Of a DNA stretch of 13,681 nucleotides, positions 5,896-13,291 are shown piece after piece. The stretch is from Deltaproteobacteria bacterium (GTDB lineage: Bacteria; Desulfobacterota; Desulfobacteria; Desulfobacterales; C00003060). Position numbers and translations under genes: made by a program. Within the stretch, counting starts at the first letter, position 1; each line of letters starts with the position of its first letter. The notes under the pieces are model-generated. The model worked only from the letters and a program-made list of their open reading frames with translations, was not told the origin of the DNA and did no database searches. The stretch is taken from the NCBI GenBank assembly GCA_019309245.1, contig JAFDGP010000109.1:1-13681 (forward strand). The letters are read 5' to 3'.

Positions 5896-8118
5896 CTAAA
5901 TTATGGTTAGATCGACATCATAGGCTTCGATCTCAACAGGCGGAATAAAACCAAAACGCTTGGTATAGAGTCCTTTATTGTCGAGCATACAGGTCCCCGG
6001 ATAATCGGGAAGTTCACGGACGTGTCCTTCATCGATCAACTTCAACATTTGTTTTTCAGGTATAGTGACAGTAAAACGCTGGAGCCGACGTAACAGGCGG
6101 CTGGCATTCAAGGGTTCCTCAAGCAGCTGATCGACCAGTGCCGGAGCATTACCGAAAGAAACAATAAGCGGAAGTTGCCGGTCGTTCCGGATCAGCTGAA
6201 ACTTTTCGGCCGCTGTACGGAAATATATGTTATCAAGATTTTTCGGAAGCAGACCAAGTATATTCTCTGCATCAAGTCGTGATTCGCCGAGCTGAAAGAA
6301 ACGTTGCTGAAAATATGCGCGAAAATTTTCAGGCAGAAAAACGGCATCCGAATCATTTTCCGATAAACAGCCCATGGCAAGAGAAGCGGCCGAACGAACA
6401 TAGTCTGGCTGTTTCTCCGGCACAAAAACCACTGTTTTTCCGGGCTCAGGCAACCTGCCTTCACGGTTGCAGCGTCCGGCAGCTTGAGCAATGGAATCCA
6501 GTCCGGCAAGTGCGCGATAAACGATCGGAAAATCCAGATCGACACCGGCTTCAACCAGCGAGGTGCTGATTACAAACAATGGATCATCATTCTTCTCCAA
6601 TCTCTGCTTGATCTCTTGCAAGGTTTGGGAACGGTGCTCTGCACACATGTTTGTGGACAGGTGAATGGTTTGTTTTTCCGGCAGAAGCCGGGACAAGGTT
6701 CTTGCATCCCTTTTACTGTTAACAATGCAAAGAGCGGATTGCTTTTCGGCCAGTATGGATTCTGCAATACAACTATAGGAAACAGGTTCAAGGTTCCGGA
6801 ATCGTTCCACCCGCACACGTTGAAGACGCTTCGTTAATGATACAGGATCTTTAATTATTTCCACGACTGCATCGAAGCCTTCCTTAAATTTAAAATCAAA
6901 ACTTTCAGTTCTTTCAAGCACGGGTTGGGTGGCAGTACAGAGCACGGGAGTCACATTGTAATGACGGTATAACTCGCGAATTGCAAAAACGACCGGACGC
7001 AAAAAAGAAGAAGGCAGACATTGTGCTTCGTCGAAAATAACCACGCTGTTGACTATGTTGTGCAGTTTCCGGCATTGAGTGGTTTTACAGGCATAAAGCG
7101 ATTCGAAAAACTGTACAGAAGTGGTTACAATGATGGGAGCATCCCAGTTTTCAGCAGCCATTCGGGCACGAGTGCATTTTTCATCTTCGTCATCCGTTTG
7201 CACCATGTTGCAATGGTGCTCCAGCACGGCATTTTCAAACCCTGGAATATTCCGAAATACTTCGGCGGTCTGTTCAATAATACTGGTGTACGGAATTACA
7301 TAAATGACGCGCTGCTTTCCGTATTTCTCTGCATGGCGTAATGCAAACGCCAGGGATGATAATGTTTTTCCACCCCCCGTTGGCACCGTGAGAGAAAAAA
7401 CGGAAGGCTCTGTTTCAGCGGCATCACGACACTGCTTTAAAACTTCTGCGCGAGCCAAATTTACATCTGTCGGTTCAGCCGATCTACACTTTTCATCCAT
7501 GAATGCATCAAACGAGGGAAGCAGCATTTTGATGGATGGATATTCCCGGTCCCGAAGCCTTTTTTTCTTTGTATTCATAAATGACTCGGTATCGAGATAA
7601 TCCGCATCAATCAAACAGGAAAAAAGCATTCTAATGAAAAAAGAAAAATCTGCCTGTCGTTCTTCTCGGCGAAGCATTACCGGTGGCTGAGGTGGAACCT
7701 GTTCTTTGATTTCTGTCGGAATGCGATTTAAAATTATATTTGGAATTTCTGGATTTCTCATTTTGGGCTCAAGTGCCTTCGCCCCCGTTTTATCATTCGG
7801 ATAGTCGGCAAGACCTGTGTGATGTCCCATAATAAGCCAACAAAAAACCTGAGCCATTGTAATATCCGGAAAAGTTTGCTGTGCCAAATATCCGCCTGCT
7901 TCTGAATGCACCACATGTATGTTTTCCCCTTTGAGTTTTCGTTGGAAATCGGGAGAATATTTCCCGATATCATGCCAAAGACCGGCGATCCAGGCCCACT
8001 GTTCTCCTCCAAACGGTCGTGCGAATTCAGCAGCTAACTCAGCAACACGTTTCAGATGCCGGTCAAGCGGATGCCAGCCGGAAGGATCTCCTTCATTGCT
8101 GTGCGCATAGAAACACAT
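5896..8118 (-). CDS. cas3: Cas3 HD nuclease-helicase, type I-C
   Basis: Cas3 is recruited by target-bound Cascade, unwinds the DNA and degrades it. The 740-residue protein has both parts. The N-terminal HD nuclease has H21, H49-D50 (WHDIGK), H71, H99-H100 (MGHHTG) and D171. The superfamily-2 helicase has Walker A PTGGGKT (246-252), DEAQ (363-366), TATQP (395-399), VEAGVDLDF (522-530) and QAAGRCNREG (545-554). All are present, so both activities should be intact. It is the first gene of the operon. The cas5c start follows after 11 nt, and the AGGAGG of cas5c overlaps the cas3 TAG. The ATG at 8118 has no ribosome site (see the promoter entry). Confidence 0.97.
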   Translation of the reverse strand: MCFYAHSNEGDPSGWHPLDRHLKRVAELAAEFARPFGGEQWAWIAGLWHDIGKYSPDFQRKLKGENIHVVHSEAGGYLAQQTFPDITMAQVFCWLIMGHHTGLADYPNDKTGAKALEPKMRNPEIPNIILNRIPTEIKEQVPPQPPVMLRREERQADFSFFIRMLFSCLIDADYLDTESFMNTKKKRLRDREYPSIKMLLPSFDAFMDEKCRSAEPTDVNLARAEVLKQCRDAAETEPSVFSLTVPTGGGKTLSSLAFALRHAEKYGKQRVIYVIPYTSIIEQTAEVFRNIPGFENAVLEHHCNMVQTDDEDEKCTRARMAAENWDAPIIVTTSVQFFESLYACKTTQCRKLHNIVNSVVIFDEAQCLPSSFLRPVVFAIRELYRHYNVTPVLCTATQPVLERTESFDFKFKEGFDAVVEIIKDPVSLTKRLQRVRVERFRNLEPVSYSCIAESILAEKQSALCIVNSKRDARTLSRLLPEKQTIHLSTNMCAEHRSQTLQEIKQRLEKNDDPLFVISTSLVEAGVDLDFPIVYRALAGLDSIAQAAGRCNREGRLPEPGKTVVFVPEKQPDYVRSAASLAMGCLSENDSDAVFLPENFRAYFQQRFFQLGESRLDAENILGLLPKNLDNIYFRTAAEKFQLIRNDRQLPLIVSFGNAPALVDQLLEEPLNASRLLRRLQRFTVTIPEKQMLKLIDEGHVRELPDYPGTCMLDNKGLYTKRFGFIPPVEIEAYDVDLTII

Positions 8119-8127
8119 ATATGTATA

Positions 8128-8155
8128 ATTTTATAAACATGCAAACTTATGTCAA
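8128..8155 (-). promoter_or_regulatory. cas operon promoter giving a near-leaderless cas3 mRNA
   Basis: On the minus strand a perfect TTGACA (8150-8155) is followed by a 16-nt spacer and TAAAAT (8128-8133, five of six matches to TATAAT). The predicted start is near 8121, only about 3 nt before the cas3 ATG at 8118. The short stretch before the ATG contains no purine-rich ribosome site, which fits leaderless translation. The start site is predicted, not measured. Confidence 0.65.
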
Positions 8156-8189
8156 TTCCCTAATTTGCCTTTTAAATTATGACTTATTT

Positions 8190-8206
8190 ATTCATATTTT
8201 ATGAAT
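8190..8206. promoter_or_regulatory. Palindrome upstream of the cas promoter
   Basis: ATTCATA (8190-8196), a 3-nt centre and TATGAAT (8200-8206) form a perfect 7-bp inverted repeat. It is nested in a longer pair, TTAAAT (8172-8177) and ATTTAA (8205-8210). It lies between the cas3 promoter and the diverging NYN pseudogene, about 35 nt upstream of the -35. Such a site could bind a dimeric regulator, but A/T-rich DNA forms chance palindromes easily. Confidence 0.25.
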
Positions 8207-8274
8207 TTAAGCTCGATGAATTAGCCATTTAACCGAACTAATTCGAAAGGGATACAGAATAAAGGACCACTATA

Positions 8275-8905
8275 ATGGCCGGAGAATCGCCATTTTGATT
8301 GATGAGAAAAACACCTCGCATAAATTTAAGGCGCTGTAATGGCGGAATTGGGAAAGTATGGGTGCGTTATTTCAAAAAAAAAAAAAAAAAAAAAAAAAAA
8401 ACTTACGGGAATTCGAGCAGTAAGCACCTGATCAACTAGAAACAGCCGCTTAACGAACTGGCCAACATACCGGTACAATAGTTTTCTTATACCTAAAGCA
8501 AAAACTCCTCTGATACCGCAATGATAATCGAGGCGATGGACTTGCTGTACACAAACCAGTTAGATGCTTATGCACTGATAACTTCGGATAGTGATTTCAC
8601 GAAAGATGAAAAAGGACCCGGCTAAAAACCTGTAAAAAAAAACAGACACGAAGAAACCCACAACAAAATGAGCTACGCAGCAGGAACTAAAACAGAACAC
8701 ACAAAGCTGACTATTATCCTGCGCAACACTACGAAAGAATATGCCGATGATGGATTACCATTCTTTTTCGTATGTGGGAAACTGATCAAAGGCAATACTT
8801 TGATCTTAACCCGTATAATTATGGTTTTAAAGCGTTTAGACTACTTTTTGAAGCAACCGTCCTGTTTAGAATCGAACGACACCGGACAAAATAAGATGGA
8901 AGAGT
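8275..8905 (+). pseudogene. Decayed NYN-LOTUS (LabA-like, COG1432) protein gene
   Basis: Family members combine a PIN-like NYN nuclease domain with a C-terminal LOTUS/OST-HTH RNA-binding domain. An AAAGGA site and an ATG at 8275 remain. Recognisable pieces follow in order but in changing frames: IAILIDEKNTSHK (from 8286), then AVMAELGKYGCVI (from 8333), then the A28 tract. After it, one frame from 8401 has SSKHLIN, KQPLNELANIPVQ, FSYT, KNSSDTAMIIEAMDLLYT and the acidic motif ALITSDSDFTK, with in-frame stops at 8437, 8479 and 8494. Sequence between SDSDFTK and an EKKDP-like piece is lost. The LOTUS domain survives as ILRNTTKEYADDG (from 8668 frame) and FDLNPYNYGF/FEATVLFRIER (other frame). All identities are by motif reading; the 3' limit is approximate. 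No functional product is possible. Confidence 0.85.
8374..8401 (+). repeat. Poly(A) run of 28 nt
   Basis: Twenty-eight consecutive A lie inside the NYN pseudogene exactly where the family has a lysine run before (T/R)YGDW: the upstream frame ends GCVIS-K and the downstream frame resumes TYG. Replication slippage on an original AAA AAA codon pair explains it. Between the TCA codon and the ACT codon there are 26 A, so the run itself shifts the frame. Its length may be imprecise in sequencing. Confidence 0.9.
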
Positions 8906-9029
8906 TCAGCACTGCATTCTGCGAAAGGATGCCTTATTTTCTTTTCGCCGAACGTCATTCCATCAGGCGCATAATTTGGCGTCGTCTGCAAATGGATTTG
9001 TTCTGTTCTCCCAACTTATGCCTAATCAG

Positions 9030-9716
9030 CGACAGCTTGACCTCGAAGTTGTCAAATGCTGTGGTGGCGTCTACTTTCTTCCATAAACCCACCCACCATG
9101 CCGGCATCCTGAAATGTACTGTTTTTAAGCAAGATAAATTTCCTTTCATCAAATTCGGCGGTGATTTGGGTTCCCCTTATGCAGAATCTCAATCTCGTGC
9201 CAAGTACTGGCATCAGCCTCGACCTTAGCCGAACCCAGCTGTTTCCGTATTCCATCTTTTACAACATAAACCCGGAAGTTTTTTCCAAAGGGTTTCAGCG
9301 ACAAATATAATAAGTATTTCATCCTTATGCCCGCCAAATAGGGTCACCACCCTACTCCTCTTTCCCTCTCTTGGCCTTGACCTCCACTTCAACATCTTTA
9401 AACTTCGTCCCTCGGCAATGAGCAGGTTGAACATATGTCCGCGATTCTTGCTTTCGGTTACCACGACTGTATGAGGTTTGCTGGGGGTCGAGCTGTCGGT
9501 CACGATCTTCAAGGTTGCCGTTATTCCGGTTTCTGCAGTTTCGGCTACATTCCAATTGTCAGGAAGGTTGTTTGGTTCTTTCTTGTTAAAAGTCCATTTA
9601 ATCTTCTAGTGTTCGTCATGCTTCTTGGCGACTGTTAGGCTTTGGCAATTACTCGTCAGCAGCAGGGCGGCAATGACAGTTCCGGTAAACGTGTGTTTGA
9701 ATACACTCTTATTCAT
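9030..9716 (-). pseudogene. Decayed LamG/DUF1080-like secreted lipoprotein gene
   Basis: From an ATG at 9716 the frame gives MNKSVFKHTFTGTVIAALLL followed by TSNCQS, a lipoprotein-like signal with cysteine. After a TAG at 9606-9608 it continues WTFNKKEPNNLPDNWNV and HMFNLLIAEG. A frameshift near 9413 leads to TKFKDVEVEVKAKRGKEE. Several stops follow, where the family has QGGGPIWRY and CRWNPLE (here CGC TGA AAC in place of R-W-N). Then come NFRVYVVKDGIRKQLGSA, WHEIEILHKGN, and in further frames QITAEFDE and VGLWKKVDATTAFDNFEVK. This succession matches concanavalin-like domains of the LamG/DUF1080 (3-keto-disaccharide hydrolase-like) group in PVC and related bacteria, which bind or act on sugars. 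All three stop codons and at least three frameshifts occur, so it is dead. The C-terminal limit is approximate. Confidence 0.8.
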
Positions 9717-9816
9717 GAATCATGTTGTCTCTATTGTATCTCCGCGTGAACAAACACTCTCAACCATCCTTTTTGCACTGTACACAGCCTGTTGCTAATC
9801 ATCCCCCGACAGAAGC

Positions 9817-11604
9817 CTACATCCTGCGAATCTCGACCAGGTGGAAAATATCATCCTCGTTATCATAACTATCCAGAATCAAATCGGCCCCTTTCTCTCC
9901 TCGATTGTTGAAATACCAATCACTGATTGTAATTGTTTTTTCCTTCCAGGTTTTAGAGTCCATCTTCTCAATAACGGCAGCAGTCTTTTCCGGTTGTTCT
10001 AATGCATCATATATTATTGAAAATTTCCCTTTCCCTTTGTCATAATAAATGACCGTGATACTGAGTTGGTCCCTTTTGCCGTTTTCCCCTTTGTTCTTAG
10101 AAAACTTGTCGTTTACGTCCAGGTAAATCCTGTCTTTACCGCTTTCATGTTCGAAAGCTCGAGCAAATCTTGAATACTTGTGCGAATTGGATGTAAGCGG
10201 GCCACCAATTCGAAACAATCCAACACTGGTTTTTTCAGGCTCAATCTGCGTGATGAATCTCTCGTAATTCCCTGGATAAATAGCCCATCCGGCGTCATTA
10301 AAGCCTTTCTGCCTTTTACGCTGGGCAACTTGACCGAGTGCTGCTCCTTCCGGGTCATCCATTCTGGCGCCATACTTCTCATACGCTTTGCAAATAGCTA
10401 CCATTCGATCCGTATTCTTTGGATTGGCCTTTCCGAACTTGTCCTCTGGAAATCGCTTCGTGTCAGATGCGTCCAATCCAAGATGTAATGAAATTAATGC
10501 ACTTTTCGCTTTTTCTGGATAAATATCACCTGCATATCGGTTGAAAAGATAAAAACAGGGAATCGTCTCTTTTAATTTCGGATTCTTGATTATAGCCGAT
10601 TTAGTTACATCATAGACATTCAGTCCTCCATGAATTGCGTGCAGAATTGACCAATAAAAATTCATTGGAATATTCAATCTGAAATAGGGCTGATTCCACG
10701 TTTGATCCATCTCTGCCCTTGAAAACCAGTGAACTTCTGGATCGATGGCATGAGGTCGATAATATTCGATAAACTCCCTCTGCTTTGTCAGATGATAGCC
10801 TCTGGGTAGAACCGAACCTTTGATTCCAAATCCGAATTTTACATTCTTGAGGACATACACGTGGGCTTTAGGGTGTTTTGGGGACACAGCGTTGAAAAGC
10901 AAAGGAACTTTTCGGCCCTGAGAGTGTTGAAACAGTTCGATATATTTTTTAAAAACCTTGATCCGAAAGTTCTGCCATTTCTCACTGTCCTTCGGGAGGG
11001 TATATTTTGCCTCTACTGCCTTGCCCTTGTAGGCACATTCATCTCCTGTACAGCCAACAGCGACCTGGATAAAGGCCAGTCTGTTCTGTTGTTCGACCGG
11101 CATGCTGTAGTAGTTCTCTGCAAATCTTTCCAGCATTCGGAAATAATACTTTTCATAGTCAGGATCCAGGTAGAAAGGGTATCCAAACCATTTGTTCTTC
11201 TTCTCCAAGTGTGATGAACCAACAGTTCTCACTTTAGGAACACCTGCATTGTAAATCCATGGTGGTGAAGATGGCCCTGCAGAAACCTGCATATAGAAAT
11301 ACTGGTCATCTCTTAAGGCATCGGCAGCTTTGCGATTAATTTCCGAAAAATCAAATTTACCATTTTCAGGTTCGACAGTGGCCCAGCACGTTGAAACAGC
11401 TTTGCCAACGAAGAAAGGATAATCAGATTTGTCGAAAGCTCCACTTCTGTCCCATACGCCCGAATAGATTCTCGGATCAAGAATCTTTTGAGCTGCAACC
11501 GGATTTATACTCAGGAGGGCAAACATGACTGACAGCAGATAGACGACCATATACTTATTGGTACGAAATATAACAGATAGGGAAATTGATTCTGCGCGTG
11601 TCAT
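9817..11604 (-). CDS. Exported glycoside-hydrolase-like protein
   Basis: The 595-residue protein has an ATG at 11604 with GAGGAG 7 nt upstream. A long charged N-terminus leads to a hydrophobic stretch (residues 18-34) ending PVAAQ, so a signal peptide cut near 38-39 is likely and the protein acts outside the cytoplasm. Residues 70-90 read like the first strands of a clan A TIM-barrel glycosidase (CWATVEPENGKFDFSEIN). FIQVAVGCTGDECAYKG (178-194) would place an acid/base glutamate (E189) after strand four. HWFSRAEMDQTW (292-303) holds a candidate nucleophile (E298). The last 150 residues are beta-rich, like a sugar-binding or accessory domain. I cannot assign a CAZy family. Both intact carbohydrate-related neighbours are now pseudogenes. 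The fold and catalytic residues are inference from motif spacing. Confidence 0.7.
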   Translation of the reverse strand: MTRAESISLSVIFRTNKYMVVYLLSVMFALLSINPVAAQKILDPRIYSGVWDRSGAFDKSDYPFFVGKAVSTCWATVEPENGKFDFSEINRKAADALRDDQYFYMQVSAGPSSPPWIYNAGVPKVRTVGSSHLEKKNKWFGYPFYLDPDYEKYYFRMLERFAENYYSMPVEQQNRLAFIQVAVGCTGDECAYKGKAVEAKYTLPKDSEKWQNFRIKVFKKYIELFQHSQGRKVPLLFNAVSPKHPKAHVYVLKNVKFGFGIKGSVLPRGYHLTKQREFIEYYRPHAIDPEVHWFSRAEMDQTWNQPYFRLNIPMNFYWSILHAIHGGLNVYDVTKSAIIKNPKLKETIPCFYLFNRYAGDIYPEKAKSALISLHLGLDASDTKRFPEDKFGKANPKNTDRMVAICKAYEKYGARMDDPEGAALGQVAQRKRQKGFNDAGWAIYPGNYERFITQIEPEKTSVGLFRIGGPLTSNSHKYSRFARAFEHESGKDRIYLDVNDKFSKNKGENGKRDQLSITVIYYDKGKGKFSIIYDALEQPEKTAAVIEKMDSKTWKEKTITISDWYFNNRGEKGADLILDSYDNEDDIFHLVEIRRM

Positions 11605-12009
11605 GATCGGACTCCTCGGAGTTTAGGGACAACATTACCGAAAACCCGGTGCATTAAGTTTTTTTATTTTATATAAATAATGTAATCTCATATCATCATT
11701 CCAGCGCAACAACAATCATTTATTGACACAATTACGCGCTAATTAAGGTAAATCTGTGTCTTTGTCTTCTAAAAACTGCTTTTTAAATAATCGGACCGAC
11801 GTCCGGTATCAATCAACAGTATAATCTCTTGATCATACAGCACTACCCGACAGAATACTTGCAGATGATTCCCACACGAAACGGCGAAACCATTTACTTC
11901 ACCGGCAACGAGTTTATTCCATTCACGGCGTTCAAATTTCCAGGCATAATTTCGCTAAGCTCGCATCAAAAATCTTATTCTTTCCATCCCTTCTGCCATA
12001 TAACGTCTT
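11605..12009. other. Largely non-coding stretch with one coding-like remnant
   Basis: The part next to the glycosidase gene is A/T-rich (a stretch like TTTATATAAAAT near 11665) and should hold its promoter, but I find no convincing -35/-10 pair. Between 11954 and 11769 the minus strand has 61 open codons ending in TAG that read like protein (KFERREWNKLVAGEVNGF, VVLYDQEIILLIDTGRRSDY) but contain no start codon. This may be the tail of a broken gene. A small inverted repeat GGAC-CGAC-GTCC is at about 11793-11804. Confidence 0.5.
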
Positions 12010-12351
12010 TCACCTCTCGTGGGATGATGAACAATGTTTGGTCGATGTGGCAAAGGTTTCACGCATATCTGCGAGTTCTGAGGCAAGGCCAACCTTTTTG
12101 GTCAGAGCGACAGCTTCATCAAGATGCTGGATTCCTATGAGGGATTCGATTTTACTCTCGGTTTCGGAAATCTTGGCCTGATAGTGTCGCCACTCGGCAA
12201 ACCCAAGGAATCCAACAACAAGTCCTATGAGAATGCCTGCGATACAAAGAGTTTTAATGAAAGACCCATGCTTGGATTCAACTACTTCGGATTCTGCCAC
12301 GTTGCGAACTTGAGCCTTGGAGATCATATTCAGGTTTGCGGTGACGTTCAA
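12010..12351 (-). CDS. Possible small single-pass membrane protein
   Basis: The open frame runs to a TGA at 12010; starts could be TTG at 12351 (113 residues) or ATG at 12327 (105 residues). Neither has a clear ribosome site, and the frame stays open upstream to 12414. The protein has a polar N-terminus, one strong membrane segment (SFIKTLCIAGILIGLVVGFL), then a charged region likely to form a short coiled coil (ISETESKIESLIG). I do not recognise a family. The surroundings are rich in pseudogenes, so this could also be a fragment of a larger gene that has lost its ends. The coding nature is supported by the amphipathic pattern after the membrane segment but is not certain. Confidence 0.4.
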   Translation of the reverse strand: MNVTANLNMISKAQVRNVAESEVVESKHGSFIKTLCIAGILIGLVVGFLGFAEWRHYQAKISETESKIESLIGIQHLDEAVALTKKVGLASELADMRETFATSTKHCSSSHER

Positions 12352-12484
12352 AAGATCAAACTCAATGAGAATACGAACGACACAAAAACCGCTTCCGAGA
12401 AAGGCAGCCGATAGTTAAGCTGCTTGTCCAAACCATTGGAAAACCTTGTCTGCCAATAAATGGATGACAAAAGGAATTTGTTAT

Positions 12485-12922
12485 CTATTGGCATTTTGAA
12501 TATCCACCGTGGTCATGTAAAAAACGGGTTCCTTGGTGTGGCTTGCCGTTATCGGTTACCTCGTAAATAATATGTATGGTTCCGAATCCTATAGGCACTA
12601 TGGGGACCCGCCACCACTTGAAAGTAAGTTCGACGTTATCCGGGGCCGTGCTTCCCGCGGCACTGAGTTTGACCGTGTCGCCTGGTCACGCCTCGATATT
12701 TCTTCTCGCCCGCAAGCCTGACTTCCGGCGGATGATTAGCGTCCTCGTACTTTGGAGTGACGCCCCAGTCAATGCGAGCAGCCCAGTGGTTTGGGAGGCA
12801 ATCGCCCAACGCCATATGGCTTTGTATAGATCCCCTTCGTCGGCGATTTCGGGATTTACATCTGAACAGTCGAAAACTGCCAAGTCCCTGTATCTTCGGC
12901 CATTCGGTGCAATGTAAAAAAT
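12485..12922 (-). pseudogene. C-terminal remnant of a DUF1593/Sde182-type protein
   Basis: Family proteins have a nucleoside-hydrolase-like domain followed by a C-terminal domain named after Saccharophagus Sde0182. Pieces of the C-terminal half appear in order, in shifting frames: GRRYRD, KAIWRWAIASQ, then NHWAARIDWGVTPKYEDANH and PPEVRLAGEKKY, then a PGDTVKLSA-like stretch, then DNVELTFKWWRVP and GTIHIIYEVTDNGKP, ending in a TAG at 12485-12487. The WRW...QxxxAARxxW...ANHPP pattern and the terminal VTDNGKP are diagnostic to my eye. The N-terminal nucleoside-hydrolase-like domain is absent. The remnant begins within a few bases of the 3' end of rnpB, so the upstream part was lost, probably by deletion. 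No product is expected. Confidence 0.8.
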
Positions 12923-12927
12923 GATTG

Positions 12928-13291
12928 ACACAGGCAGGGCGGTAAGCCGGATTCTGTTCCCCACTTCAATGGGGTCGGCCATTTATCTGATGCGATCAAC
13001 CCGGAACTTTAACGGAACGGGCCATTCCTTGTTCCCTATTTGATCTTGCTCCGGACGGGGTTTACCCTGCCCCCTCGGTTACCCTCGGGGCGGTAGGCTC
13101 TTACCCTACCTTTTCACCCTTACCCGCCCGCACATGTGCGGACAGGCGGTATATTTTCTGTGGCACTTTCCATCCCGCGCGATATGGCACACGGGTTCCC
13201 GCGTTAACCACGGGACGTCCTGCCCTGTGGAGTCCGGACTTTCCTCCCTTCCCTGTCACAGGAAAGAGCGGCCGATACTCCCTGCCTGCTC
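12928..13291 (-). ncRNA. rnpB: RNase P RNA, bacterial type A
   Basis: The RNA component of RNase P matures tRNA 5' ends. On the minus strand the conserved landmarks are in order: P1 5' arm GCAGGCAGGG near 13280-13289, the hallmark GAGGAAAGTCCGGACTCC, ACAGTGCCACAGAAA, GGTAAGGGTGAAAAGG, TAAGAGCCTACCG, GGTAAACCCCGTCCGGAGC, AGATAAATGGCCG, and the 3' ACAGAATCCGGCTTA followed by the P1 3' arm CCCTGCCTGT (12930-12939). The two P1 arms pair over about 10 bp. Length (about 360 nt) and elements fit type A. Ends are set by P1 and are accurate to a few bases. The 5' end touches the stop codon of the upstream zinc-ribbon gene. Confidence 0.96.

Noticed and set aside
8401..8625. Stop-codon recoding to explain in-frame stops in readable protein sequence
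   Set aside because: All three stop codons occur in the remnants, frameshifts and deletions accompany them, and the cas genes and the glycosidase-like gene use normal stops without internal ones.
8668..9228. 186-codon plus-strand ORF
   Set aside because: Its first part is one frame of the NYN-LOTUS pseudogene and its later part is antisense to the LamG-like pseudogene; no single protein family spans it.
11829..12140. 103-codon plus-strand ORF
   Set aside because: No ribosome site, no recognised family, and it overlaps both the minus-strand coding-like remnant and the small membrane ORF.
12686..12982. 98-codon minus-strand ORF as an intact gene
   Set aside because: It starts inside RNase P RNA and then follows one frame of the DUF1593 remnant before losing the family pattern.
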